DNA of 60,014 bases from an uncultured Muribaculaceae bacterium (GCA_910578365.1 CAJTRC010000006.1:1-60014), one strand, 5' to 3'. Shown: positions 42,822-52,095, numbered from the stretch's first letter. Numbers and translations are program-made. The notes: generated by a model from the sequence alone, not told the origin.

Positions 42822-43445
42822 TCAAGCTCTATAATCTTTAGTAAATTCTCGTATAACTGTTTCTCCAGCATAATGTGCATCCAATTCTAAAGCGTTATAT
42901 TTATATCCCCAAGGATCAAGGGCATAAGGTTGCTCATTCGTATACAGTTGATCAGCCGCCAACCATTCTTCAAGTGTATCCTCGTCTATTGGGTGAAGAC
43001 CTTTCATACATTCCGTTTGATATTGATGGCGCATTTCATGAACGATAGTATCTATAACTTCAAATGGAGTTTCATTTTTATTGTTTACAAGCACTTCACT
43101 TACATGAATCTTTCCATCACCACTATTATAGCCGGCAACACCAAGGCCCATGTCTTCTATATAAAGGCCTTTGAAATCCTTTAATTCAAAAGCTTCTGCT
43201 ACAGCATAAGAATAACTCTCTGCAAGTTTCAACCTTTCCTCAATAGGGCAGTTAATCCAGTCATATATCACTTGGGGAGGAAAAAAATCACGAGCAGCCT
43301 CAACACATTTAGTTATGCCAAATTCTCTTACACCCAAAGGCTCTACGTTCTCGATATTTGGCTGAAGCCAATACCGAGAGATAGAGATTTCATTTGAAAT
43401 CCGTTCTGGGGGAAAATATGGCATATAATTTAGAACAGCAAACAT
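42822..43445 (-). CDS. Zincin-like metallopeptidase domain protein
   Basis: The protein has 207 residues. HEMRHQYQ gives HExxH (H136, E137, H140), with a likely third ligand in NALELDAHYAGE (E187 or D189). The preceding KIHVSEVLV strand and FEVIDTIV helix match a minimal zincin fold. There is no signal peptide. In an operon with a HerA ATPase and a nuclease toxin it could process the toxin for release or itself be an effector; neither can be decided here. It starts 8 nt after the HerA gene stops. Confidence 0.65.
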   Translation of the reverse strand: MFAVLNYMPYFPPERISNEISISRYWLQPNIENVEPLGVREFGITKCVEAARDFFPPQVIYDWINCPIEERLKLAESYSYAVAEAFELKDFKGLYIEDMGLGVAGYNSGDGKIHVSEVLVNNKNETPFEVIDTIVHEMRHQYQTECMKGLHPIDEDTLEEWLAADQLYTNEQPYALDPWGYKYNALELDAHYAGETVIREFTKDYRA

Positions 43446-43453
43446 ACTGATTA

Positions 43454-46400
43454 TTAGAGATTGAGGCTTGATTTAATTCGCCGAAACCACGACTGGTAAA
43501 TCAACTCTCTTGTTTCGCCACCAAGGGAATAATCTTTCAGCAGAGATTGACGGATGCATAGATTTACGCTCTCAGTCTCCTGGCCAAGTCGATCTGTCAC
43601 GAGAGCGCCAAGTTTTGAATCCAATTCTTCAAAGGACCGGGAAGCCTTAGCCAATTTTTCCACATCACTTCTGACTCCGAGTAGATCGGTTATAAGCTTA
43701 GCCAGTATATCGAAATTGTCGTTGCTCCATAGACTCAATTTATTTGTCTGTCCATACTCCTTGATAAGTTCGGAAAGCCGAATCTTCTGTGATGTCGTCA
43801 GTTCAGATGAGAATTTAGCCTGATTTACGATATTAATGTCATAATCTAATCTGGTTGGGTTACGTCCATCAATTAAGAACTTAATTACATCGGTAAGATA
43901 ATCCGGCTGTGCATCATCGATTTCAGTTGGTGAATAGGTATACTCTATTGAGTCTTCTTTCTTTAGCGAAATCTTACATAAAACCGGCTCTTCCCAATCA
44001 TTTTGATAAGTCACAGCAACTCCTGTGGGAAGCTTTGCAATCTCATCAAGTTGTGAATCTTTAAGACCTGCAGATTTACCTGCTATTCGTCGATCATCCC
44101 CATCCGGAAGTCTCATGATGAATTTGGTGTTTGTGTTCTTAATTGCTGCCGGATCTACGCTTGTTGGCGATTGGTCAACAATAACAAATCCTTCACCATA
44201 AGTACGCATCTCGGCAATAGAATTCGTAATCATTTCAACAGCCTTTCCTGCGAGATTACTTCCTTCCTGCGATTGCTCAGTTGAAGTGCGCTTGAGTATG
44301 TTGTGGGCTTCTTCAAGCACAGTAATATGCTTGAGTCCCGAGTTTGCCTCTGTCGCATTAACCATTCGGTATTCATTCAATCGCATTACAAGGATACCCA
44401 TAATCAATGCTTTAGTCTCTTGAGAGCCAATTCGACTGAGATCTACGATGGTATCTGTATCAAACAGAATTTCATCGGGAATTTCATCACCTCCCAAGAT
44501 AGCGCCGTTCAATCCGTTAGTCAACGATTCCACACGAGTTACCAGTGATCCAATATAGTTGCCTTTCACTTCTTCTGAATAGGCAGAATCTTTTATAACA
44601 TCTTCCAATTCAGCCAAAAGATCATTGAATGTTGGGAAGAAACGATCATATCGATTCCGGTTCTTCAAAAGATCCCATCCAGCCTTTTCATAGGATTGTA
44701 TTATGGCTTTTTTCAACACAGCAGGCATCGCTGCATACATTGGCCAACATACGTTGAAAATTTCCGTCAGACGATCTACATGTTCAAGAACATGAATACC
44801 TGTAGGGAATCTGAAAGGATTGATGTGCAAAAGCTCAGTAATTTCAGGATTAGACCCATAAACATTTGCATTGCCAAACACATTCTTATACTCCCCTTTA
44901 GCAGGCTCTATGATAAGGAATTTAGCGCCAGCTTTCTTTGCCTGAGATATAAGACGATAGACTGTTTCTGATTTTCCGCAGCCAGTCGAACCTGTAACGA
45001 ACACATGTTGCGTTAAACTTTTTGCTTCAATATCCACGGGATTATTTTCTCTGACCTTACCTTGGTCAAATATATATCCCATTTTTAATCCTCGCTTCAT
45101 CTCCTCTCCTGATTGAGTGACAACTTCTTTTCCAAGAGATATATGCTCTAAGACAGGAAAACCGGGAACAGATTTCCTGGGCAATCCCATCTGCATAGCT
45201 AACTCGGCAGTGCTAATTAGATTGGCTGCATTAACGGGAATTTGTTTACCTATTTTTGTATTTTCAAAAATAAAAGTAGGATGGGTAAAGCTGGTGATAG
45301 CTGTTGTCAGCAATTCGACCTTCTTTGGGGTTTTAGTGTCCAGCCATCTATTAATGGCAGAAGCCTCCATGCCCGATTTCTCACCCTGCATAATGGACTT
45401 AAAGATTGCAGCTCCTGTTTCTGCTGTATCTCTATCATTCTCATAAGACAGGAAATATGCTCCTGATGCCCATACACCAGTTCCTTCGGCAATAGACAAT
45501 CGTTCAAGTTGATTATCTATTCGCTTGAGAATTTCTTCAATGTGCTTATTGTGGATTGTAAGAGTGAAGTTTTTAGAAGATCCAACAGTAGCAGTCTTCC
45601 CATTAGTCTCATTAAACTGTTCGGTGTGTGAAGTCGTGTCTGTCTCATTATGATTTTTAGTATGAGACTGTTGTTTGGCTGTTGAATCAGAAGTTCCACT
45701 AGTCTTTTGGGGAGCACTTGCTCCCGCACTAGCCAAAGCAGCTCCACCTCCAACCATAGCTAATCCTGCCGGGATTCCAATTCCGGTTGCCATTAATGCA
45801 ACTCCACCGATTGCAGCTAAAGCTCCACCTATGATACTTCCTGCCTGGGCAAGTCCATTCTTTTTAGAAACACTTTGATTTTTTGTATGAGTCTTAGTCA
45901 TCCCTTCTGTATTAGAAGTGCCATCCGAAACAGAATGAGATGAAGTATCTGAAAAACCGTGTGTTCGGCTAATAGCATTTGCAAGTGATTCAGTTGTGGA
46001 ATACGCAACCTGTTGGGTCGCAACAGCTGACATTTGAGTATAAAGTTGTTCGTAACCAATTCTGACAGATGAAAGTGAAGCACCAGATAAATTGGTGGCT
46101 AAAACAATAGCAGTATACTCCTTACCTTGCATAGCAAGAGCGAGTTTCTCAATACCCTGCACAAACGTCTGATTGGTATATTTGCCGTCCTCATCTTTAT
46201 AAGCGGGTATGCCTGAGCAAGAACAAACGCTTGATGCCTGATTGAATCGTTCAAAAAGCTGTTGTTGCGTTGAAAGACTTCCGGCATGTTCAGGGACGGA
46301 ACATTGCTCCAAGTCTATCCCGGGGAATTGACCTTTTAATGAGTTCTCAAAGGTTTCTGCTACTGAACTATCGGTCCTTCTTTCATCATTATTTCTTATA

Positions 46401-46855
46401 CCAATGTAGAAGTCAGTCCGATTCTTATGGCCATCGAGTAAGAGAAAAACGGAGCAATCTGCATAGCACATTGCACCCAATGCATTGATGAATTTTTCTG
46501 TTGCATATTCATCTTTCTCATATACCATCTTGTTCACTTTAAACACAATGGTATCACGACCGATTTCGCTCGTGTCCACAGGCACTATCTCCATTTCCGA
46601 CAGTCTCATGACATAGTCTTTGGTGACCATATCATCAACCATTGATAATGCTTGTAAGGCTTGCGAAGAATATGATTGCATCTCAAGCTGATTTTGCTTC
46701 AATAATGCAGCATGATCATCTTCCTTTACAACCGTGGCGACAGCAACTGGCTCATCTACTTTCGTAGGTGAGGTAGTTTTATCAGCATTGGGAGTTCCTT
46801 TAAGAAGTTCATCCAACTCGCTGTTTCTTCTCTTCTTGTCGTGGATAGTCCCCAT
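43454..46855 (-). CDS. HerA/FtsK-type ATPase with internal membrane hairpin
   Basis: The protein has 1133 residues. An N-terminal domain of about 330 residues is followed by a Gly/Ala-rich hydrophobic hairpin (about 335-380; GSIIGGALAAIGGVALMATG, IPAGLAMVGGGAALASAGAS) flanked by Ser/Thr/His-rich linkers. The ATPase core has Walker A GSTGCGKSETVY near 620, FLIIEPAKGEY, a Walker B-type HITVLEEAHNIL near 845, VIVDQSPTSVDP and MRLPDGDDRRIAGKSAG. This is the HerA/VirB4-like (DUF87) ATPase class, hexameric motors that move DNA or proteins. The membrane hairpin and the nearby toxin suggest protein translocation rather than DNA processing, and no NurA partner is present. It begins 3 nt after the small membrane protein gene. 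Confidence 0.85.
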   Translation of the reverse strand: MGTIHDKKRRNSELDELLKGTPNADKTTSPTKVDEPVAVATVVKEDDHAALLKQNQLEMQSYSSQALQALSMVDDMVTKDYVMRLSEMEIVPVDTSEIGRDTIVFKVNKMVYEKDEYATEKFINALGAMCYADCSVFLLLDGHKNRTDFYIGIRNNDERRTDSSVAETFENSLKGQFPGIDLEQCSVPEHAGSLSTQQQLFERFNQASSVCSCSGIPAYKDEDGKYTNQTFVQGIEKLALAMQGKEYTAIVLATNLSGASLSSVRIGYEQLYTQMSAVATQQVAYSTTESLANAISRTHGFSDTSSHSVSDGTSNTEGMTKTHTKNQSVSKKNGLAQAGSIIGGALAAIGGVALMATGIGIPAGLAMVGGGAALASAGASAPQKTSGTSDSTAKQQSHTKNHNETDTTSHTEQFNETNGKTATVGSSKNFTLTIHNKHIEEILKRIDNQLERLSIAEGTGVWASGAYFLSYENDRDTAETGAAIFKSIMQGEKSGMEASAINRWLDTKTPKKVELLTTAITSFTHPTFIFENTKIGKQIPVNAANLISTAELAMQMGLPRKSVPGFPVLEHISLGKEVVTQSGEEMKRGLKMGYIFDQGKVRENNPVDIEAKSLTQHVFVTGSTGCGKSETVYRLISQAKKAGAKFLIIEPAKGEYKNVFGNANVYGSNPEITELLHINPFRFPTGIHVLEHVDRLTEIFNVCWPMYAAMPAVLKKAIIQSYEKAGWDLLKNRNRYDRFFPTFNDLLAELEDVIKDSAYSEEVKGNYIGSLVTRVESLTNGLNGAILGGDEIPDEILFDTDTIVDLSRIGSQETKALIMGILVMRLNEYRMVNATEANSGLKHITVLEEAHNILKRTSTEQSQEGSNLAGKAVEMITNSIAEMRTYGEGFVIVDQSPTSVDPAAIKNTNTKFIMRLPDGDDRRIAGKSAGLKDSQLDEIAKLPTGVAVTYQNDWEEPVLCKISLKKEDSIEYTYSPTEIDDAQPDYLTDVIKFLIDGRNPTRLDYDINIVNQAKFSSELTTSQKIRLSELIKEYGQTNKLSLWSNDNFDILAKLITDLLGVRSDVEKLAKASRSFEELDSKLGALVTDRLGQETESVNLCIRQSLLKDYSLGGETRELIYQSWFRRIKSSLNL

Positions 46856-46858
46856 AGA

Positions 46859-47389
46859 TTACTTTCGATTATCATTAATTATCAGAAGAACACCTCCCAC
46901 GAAGATAGCTCCTCCGATTATTGATAGCGCAGTCATTCCCGTGCACATTCCTACTGTAGCAACTATAGCGCCACCAACTGCCACGCCTCCCGATACTTTG
47001 GTAATCTTGATGGTGCGTGTGGGATGTTCCTTATGGGTATTGTTCTCGTCTACTACAGGCAATGCTTCTTCCTCTTCAACTTCAATTGCCTTATCTTTTC
47101 CTACAAACTTTACAACAGCCTCATAAAAAGCCAATTTCTCCTTTGAAAAGTTTGCATCCAAATCACTTTTGACTTCATACATGAAGTCTTCGTCCCATTG
47201 ATCTTTAGGCGGAACCGTATAAGAGGCATCCTTGTTTTCTTCAAAAAGATTTGGAAGGTGCGTTACAGCATATTCGAGCATCTCGTTGAATGAAACGCCT
47301 CTGGGGTCAAACAGCAATTCGTTTGACAAGGCGATTCTTACTATTGCCACATTGCCGTTATCAACCGCTTCTTTATATTCTTTTTTCAT
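46859..47389 (-). CDS. Small membrane protein of the dynamin-HerA operon
   Basis: The protein has 176 residues. A soluble N-terminal part (1-115, acidic helical) ends in an EVEEEEALPVVDENN linker. Two close membrane segments follow at the C-terminus (GGVAVGGAIVATVGMCTGM, TALSIIGGAIFVGGVLLII). The Gly/Ala-rich hairpin resembles the one inside the HerA protein next door, hinting that the two interact in the membrane. No family recognised. Confidence 0.6.
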   Translation of the reverse strand: MKKEYKEAVDNGNVAIVRIALSNELLFDPRGVSFNEMLEYAVTHLPNLFEENKDASYTVPPKDQWDEDFMYEVKSDLDANFSKEKLAFYEAVVKFVGKDKAIEVEEEEALPVVDENNTHKEHPTRTIKITKVSGGVAVGGAIVATVGMCTGMTALSIIGGAIFVGGVLLIINDNRK

Positions 47390-47400
47390 CGTCTATAATT

Positions 47401-49686
47401 TTAGAAGTTAATAAGTTTGTTAACTCTATCGATTATGCCTTCCATCCATCTAAGCTCCTCTTGTTGTTTCTTGATTTCCTGCTCAGTTTGCATGGCTGCA
47501 TTTGTGCTTTGCTGAAGTTCCGTCAACTTTGATTCAAGTATTCCATCAATCTGACCAAGCACTTTCTTAAGAACATCCTTAATACGTTGACCTTCTTTCT
47601 GAGCATGGGCTTCTGCCGCCTTCTTCGCTTCTACCAACTGAACCTGTATAGGCTGAAAGTACTGAGTTGCAACAGATGACATGTTAACATAATCCACATT
47701 CTTGGCGACCCATTCTTGATATTGACGGTCGTAATATTCCGTATCATATCTTTCAGAACCCCAGTTCCAGGGTGTCCAGAACCAGTTCGTTTTTTTGACT
47801 TTACGAGACTCCCGCTTGGTTTTCGTCTCATAATGACCCTCATCGATAGTCTGAGTGCTCTTTTTTATAAGAGAGTCGATATTCGCAATATCCTCGGAGA
47901 CAAAATCCAGCGGAGAAAGATTGAGATCAACATCCTTTATGGCCAAGCCAATTGTTTTTAGGTGCTCTTTGTACATATCAAGAATGTCCGAATACAATGT
48001 CTCAAACGCCTTGGTAAGTACACTATCAATGCGAGCATCAAGTTGAGTTAGAATATTAGAAGATTCCTTCTGGATTTCTTTGACCTGACGTAGTGCTTCA
48101 GATTTTGGCACTTTCGATGACTTGGTGTGTGTGAATATCATCTTGTCAATTCTCTTACCAAGCTCATTAATGAATGGATTAATCTCTCCGGATACGTTTT
48201 TGGTAAAATCTTTCTTATCTATAAGTGCAGATAGGACCTTGGCAGCATCCCCTGAACTAATGATCTTCTTAATTCTCTCGATATCCTGATTGAGTTTTGC
48301 CTTGCGTTCTTCACTACAACGAATCTCTTCCTTAAGGGACTCTATAGCTGCAAGTTCCTTTAATCGATTATTAAAAGACTCTACGAGGTCTTTTACCTTT
48401 AGAGCGCGAGCATATTTGTTTACGTACAAAGCCACGGCCTCTTCTACAGAAACTATACCACTATGAATTTCAGCCTTTTCATCTTCGTTTGCGTCTGCTA
48501 GGAGACGTTCTATTCCCTTTTTAGAAGAATGAGGAAGATTATTAAACTCATAATATGAGTCAAACTTCATTTCATCAAAGACATTTACATAATCTTTAAA
48601 ATTATCTAATGCCTTATGAAGGGGCGGATTGGTACGACTTTGTAATGCGACCAAAGCAGATAGTGGGAATATATTAGGCGTTAGGATTCCATGTTCTTCA
48701 AGATACTTTTTTACATCTAACAGAACATTAGAAATATCATCATCTTCTGGATTATAGTCATCCATCTTATTTACTGCGAAGATATACCGTTCACGAGATT
48801 GTTTCCCTCCATTTTTCATGCATTCGCATACGTAATTCAAGAAGGTGGCATCATCGTTTATCATGAGCTGACCTCCGTTCATAACGAATAGAACTAATGA
48901 CTTATCAGAGTCATTAAGCATCTGATATGTCATTTTTTTATGATCATTATCCCGAGAGTTATTCGGCCCCGGAGTGTCAACAAGAATGAGTTTCATACCC
49001 ACTGAATCCACACAAGGAATACGCCCGAAAATATCAATAGCCGAAATACTTTTATCAGCATTCCAAGCTTTCATTTGAGTGTAATCAATATTTTCTTCCT
49101 TATAGAGGACTTCGCCTTTGGAATTATATGCTATTGCACTAAAATTGTCTTGGTTAGTATCAATGATACGTACAATAGTAGCAGTGGTAGCTCTATTTGC
49201 TACAGGCATGAGTTTCTTTCCAAGCAACGCATTAATCAGCGTAGACTTGCCAGAACTCATAGTCGCTACAACATTAATTTCAAATTCCTGATTTTTGGCT
49301 TTCTTGAAAGCATCAACGATATCAGGATCTTTGAGACTCTTTACGGGTCCTTTCTGAATCTCAACAAATATGTTGTCAACCTCATCTTCGACAGAAGAAA
49401 CATCAGGAATATTTTCCTCACGACTCCATTTTGAAACCGTTACTATATCTGATTTACTCCTAAAGCCCTCTTTCAAATCATTGTAGTCTGTGGGGGTACC
49501 GGTGAAATGAATACAAAATTCACGGTCATTACATTCCTTCACTAGAATATCGGGAATCTCTTCTGCCCACTCTTGTAGACGTAGCTTACCGAAGTGCAAC
49601 TTACTGTTGTCTTTCGGAAGCTTACCCTCAACCAGAATCTCCGTCTGAATGTGATAAGGGTTGTATTTAATAGATATATTCTTCAT
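47401..49686 (-). CDS. Dynamin-like GTPase, large
   Basis: The protein has about 761 residues from the ATG at 49684-49686, which overlaps the previous stop by 4 nt. The GTPase domain has a P-loop ATMSSGKSTLINALLGKKLM near 140, a switch I threonine region (NRATTATIVRI), G3 DTPGPNNSRDND near 237 and G4 NKMDD near 305. Long helical stalk segments follow, with an aromatic membrane-paddle-like stretch (NWFWTPWNWGSERYDTEYYD) near 660, and a final coiled coil. Bacterial dynamin-like proteins bind and reshape or fuse membranes. Two adjacent dynamin genes, as here, usually form hetero-oligomers. Confidence 0.88.
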   Translation of the reverse strand: MKNISIKYNPYHIQTEILVEGKLPKDNSKLHFGKLRLQEWAEEIPDILVKECNDREFCIHFTGTPTDYNDLKEGFRSKSDIVTVSKWSREENIPDVSSVEDEVDNIFVEIQKGPVKSLKDPDIVDAFKKAKNQEFEINVVATMSSGKSTLINALLGKKLMPVANRATTATIVRIIDTNQDNFSAIAYNSKGEVLYKEENIDYTQMKAWNADKSISAIDIFGRIPCVDSVGMKLILVDTPGPNNSRDNDHKKMTYQMLNDSDKSLVLFVMNGGQLMINDDATFLNYVCECMKNGGKQSRERYIFAVNKMDDYNPEDDDISNVLLDVKKYLEEHGILTPNIFPLSALVALQSRTNPPLHKALDNFKDYVNVFDEMKFDSYYEFNNLPHSSKKGIERLLADANEDEKAEIHSGIVSVEEAVALYVNKYARALKVKDLVESFNNRLKELAAIESLKEEIRCSEERKAKLNQDIERIKKIISSGDAAKVLSALIDKKDFTKNVSGEINPFINELGKRIDKMIFTHTKSSKVPKSEALRQVKEIQKESSNILTQLDARIDSVLTKAFETLYSDILDMYKEHLKTIGLAIKDVDLNLSPLDFVSEDIANIDSLIKKSTQTIDEGHYETKTKRESRKVKKTNWFWTPWNWGSERYDTEYYDRQYQEWVAKNVDYVNMSSVATQYFQPIQVQLVEAKKAAEAHAQKEGQRIKDVLKKVLGQIDGILESKLTELQQSTNAAMQTEQEIKKQQEELRWMEGIIDRVNKLINF

Positions 49687-50954
49687 TTGTTGAGAATTAT
49701 TGTTTCTAAATTGGTTAGTCCGCTTCGTGCAAAAAAATCTTCTTCTTTGGAACAAACTCCAGTGCCATACATTCCGAAGTCATAGAAAATTGATGACATT
49801 TTCTCTTTAAGAGACCTAAGTTCTACTTCCTCAAATTTAGAGAGGGTAGATTTCATCTCTTTCTTTAAGAGATATGCAGCTTTGGCAGAGATCGGAACTA
49901 TACCGGCTTCGGACTTCTTATTCTTAAGAAGACGCTTGAATTGCTTCAGACTTTCTTCTATAGAGTCATCAGCAGGGTCAAATCTATCAAGCTGATTGAA
50001 AATAAACAATATTTTTTTATTTTTCTGTTTCAGGACATGATCGATTAGATCATTCTCCCCATTTCGCTCAATATATGGTCCGTTACAAACACAAACTAAA
50101 ATGTCGTAGTCTCCTCGTTCGATTGCATCATACGTGATTTTCTTATGGGAAGAATCATAGGCATAGTCCACTCCTGGAGTATCCGTAATAACAATTGGAA
50201 GACTCTCTAAACTTCCCATAAATTTTATTGCTTTATTAGGAATATTTTCCTGCGTAATCTCATTGCCTATGCTGATGACAAAACTCGTTCCATCTGAATA
50301 AAGTACTGTCTCTCTAAAGGGATTATTATATAGATATGATAGAGCTGTAGTACATACAGTTGTCTTTACTTTTGCCACCTTGTGTCCTACCAGAGCATTA
50401 ACTAATGTCGATTTTCCAGCACTCATCGTGCCTACAATGAGTAGTCTTTTTGTTGGCCGCTTATGAAATGAGAGTTCTGCAAACGATTGAATAGTCAATG
50501 AAGACGGCAACACCTTACCATCGCCATCCGCAAAGAAATGTTTTTTTGCGGCTTCGCGGAACTTATGTGTAAAAATATCGGTTGTTTTCTTAAAAACCTT
50601 ATCATACATATCGTATGATAAGGGCAAACCAGACTGATAGGCAATCCTATAAACATCCCACCAAAAACAGTCAGACATACGAAAGAATCTGAAACCAATA
50701 CGATTAAGGGATTGTGCTGCTTTTATATACTTATTACAACCGGAGTACGTCCAACCGTCTTCTATTTTTTCTCCTATGAAGTGCTCACATAGCACGTCAA
50801 AGCAGAACTTAGCCTTATATCCCATTTGGCTATTTGGCTCAATACCACAAAGAGCTTCCCCAAGTCCTCGAAGATATTTAATCTTTAGTCTCTTGGGTAG
50901 CCCATTTATTGGATGGTCTGCCGGGATTATATTTGAGGTTATGAGTTTTTGCAT
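49683..50954 (-). CDS. Dynamin-like GTPase, short partner
   Basis: The protein has 423 residues. An N-terminal helical domain unlike canonical dynamins (1-170) precedes a GTPase: P-loop LIVGTMSAGKSTLVNALVG near 180, switch I KTTVCTTALSYLY, G3 DTPGVDYAYDSSHKK, G4 FNQLDRFDP, then PISAKAAYLL. The C-terminus ends shortly after the G domain, so it lacks most of the stalk and may work only with the larger partner. The ATG directly abuts the upstream 87-aa gene's stop, and its own stop overlaps the next ATG. Confidence 0.82.
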   Translation of the reverse strand: MQKLITSNIIPADHPINGLPKRLKIKYLRGLGEALCGIEPNSQMGYKAKFCFDVLCEHFIGEKIEDGWTYSGCNKYIKAAQSLNRIGFRFFRMSDCFWWDVYRIAYQSGLPLSYDMYDKVFKKTTDIFTHKFREAAKKHFFADGDGKVLPSSLTIQSFAELSFHKRPTKRLLIVGTMSAGKSTLVNALVGHKVAKVKTTVCTTALSYLYNNPFRETVLYSDGTSFVISIGNEITQENIPNKAIKFMGSLESLPIVITDTPGVDYAYDSSHKKITYDAIERGDYDILVCVCNGPYIERNGENDLIDHVLKQKNKKILFIFNQLDRFDPADDSIEESLKQFKRLLKNKKSEAGIVPISAKAAYLLKKEMKSTLSKFEEVELRSLKEKMSSIFYDFGMYGTGVCSKEEDFFARSGLTNLETIILNK

Positions 50955-51218
50955 TTAGAAAACATTGTTTTTAGTTTCATTTAGATTGTTAGGTAATTCA
51001 TACCTTCGAATCTCCTCGATATAACGCTCGCATTCTGAGAATCTTATCGGTTTGATCTTCTCAATATGACATTTCATAAGTTTTGCATCCCTCGTAATTT
51101 CTATGATTTCATTATCATGTAAACTACTGAATGATTCACTATACGCCAGTTGCTCTAATGGCGACAGGGTACCATCGACAAGACAAGCTAATATGTTTTC
51201 ATTAATATATTCTTTCAT
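50955..51218 (-). CDS. Unknown 87-aa protein after the sigma factor
   Basis: The protein has 87 residues, soluble and acidic, with KEYINENILACLVDGTLSPL at the start and a helical middle. There is no Cys-zinc anti-sigma motif and no membrane segment. Its position 14 nt after the ECF sigma factor is where an anti-sigma or sigma-modulating protein is often found; that role is inference only. Confidence 0.55.
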   Translation of the reverse strand: MKEYINENILACLVDGTLSPLEQLAYSESFSSLHDNEIIEITRDAKLMKCHIEKIKPIRFSECERYIEEIRRYELPNNLNETKNNVF

Positions 51219-51232
51219 AAATCCTTATACTT

Positions 51233-51829
51233 TCAAGTTATTAAAATACATCGTAATTGCGCTATGGCTCTCCGATGGATATTGTAGAGATTTGCAACTG
51301 AGACATCAAGCATCGTCGCAACTTCTTCATAGGGAAGATCTTGCAAATCCAGCATTTGTATCACACGCCTATATCTTTCATTGGGCATAATATCGATCGC
51401 CATTTTTAAGTTTATAGTATCTACAGAGATAAAAATCTCCGAGATAGCAAGACTTTCCCTTATTAGAGTTTCTGAGGAATCATTTTCTATCAGTAGCTCT
51501 CTCTTTTTTATAAAAAATCTTGTCGCAACTACCGTGACCCAAGTTAGAAGAGAACTCTGATAATTAAACTCCCGTAACTTTTTCCAGTCAGAATTGGCAA
51601 TGTATAAGAATAACTCATTGATTAATTCTTCTTTTTCAACTCTACCATTGAAAATTGAATTGACAAGATAGACAAACAGCTTAGAACATTTCTTTATAAA
51701 GAAATATTCTATTATCTCTGGGTCATGTCTCAGGATGCCATCGACAATCTCCTTATCTGTTATATCTTTTTCCTTATTCGCATCCATTAACGATGTCTTC
51801 TTATCCGAGATTTTATCGGAGTCTTTCAT
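51233..51829 (-). CDS. ECF-type RNA polymerase sigma factor
   Basis: The protein has about 198 residues from the ATG at 51827-51829; an ATG four codons upstream is an alternative. The longest frame starts inside the -7 box and is unlikely. Region 2 is in EYFFIKKCSKLFVYLVNSIF, ELFLYIANSDWKKLREF and SLLTWVTVVATRFFIKKREL. Region 4 with the HTH is in MPNERYRRVIQMLDLQDLPY and EEVATMLDVSVANLYNIHRR. As first gene of the dynamin-HerA-toxin run it probably gives the operon its own promoter recognition and switch. No classical anti-sigma gene follows. Confidence 0.85.
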   Translation of the reverse strand: MKDSDKISDKKTSLMDANKEKDITDKEIVDGILRHDPEIIEYFFIKKCSKLFVYLVNSIFNGRVEKEELINELFLYIANSDWKKLREFNYQSSLLTWVTVVATRFFIKKRELLIENDSSETLIRESLAISEIFISVDTINLKMAIDIMPNERYRRVIQMLDLQDLPYEEVATMLDVSVANLYNIHRRAIAQLRCILIT

Positions 51830-51835
51830 AAAAAA

Positions 51836-51893
51836 GAACATCCGAATAGCATCTGAAGGCCGACCAAAGCCTGTAACGACTACAAGGATGTTC
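51836..51893 (-). promoter_or_regulatory. Possible attenuator hairpin in the sigma-factor leader
   Basis: On the minus strand GAACATCC (51886-51893) pairs with GGATGTTC (51836-51843), followed at once by TTTTTTATG, the run of T directly preceding the sigma start. The loop contains a smaller AGGC/GCCT stem. It looks like a terminator that would have to be relieved for expression. Confidence 0.4.
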
Positions 51894-51970
51894 CCAAAGT
51901 TTTCGGCACTCGCCGTATGTCTTTTTCTGTTTACTGACTGGTCATTTTCATGATTGGGGTTACTTAGATG

Positions 51971-51978
51971 CAAAATTA
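51971..51978 (-). promoter_or_regulatory. -7 box upstream of the sigma-factor operon
   Basis: TAATTTTG on the minus strand, with no good TTTG 20 nt upstream. Transcription from here gives a leader of about 135 nt containing a six-codon upstream ORF (MKMTSQ) and the attenuator-like hairpin. Confidence 0.45.
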
Positions 51979-52095
51979 GTAAATTTTTCTGATATTATAA
52001 CTATGAGTCAGGTGGAAAATTTGGGTGCAGAGTGCTGTGTAAGGGGAGGTTGGCTAATTTTAGCTATGAGGGGTGATTATGGGTGACGTCCCAAC

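Noticed and set aside
41028..51829. Conjugation type IV secretion machinery as explanation for the HerA gene
   Set aside because: No Tra/VirB genes accompany it; the mob genes form a separate block, and the ATPase has its own hairpin and dynamin partners.
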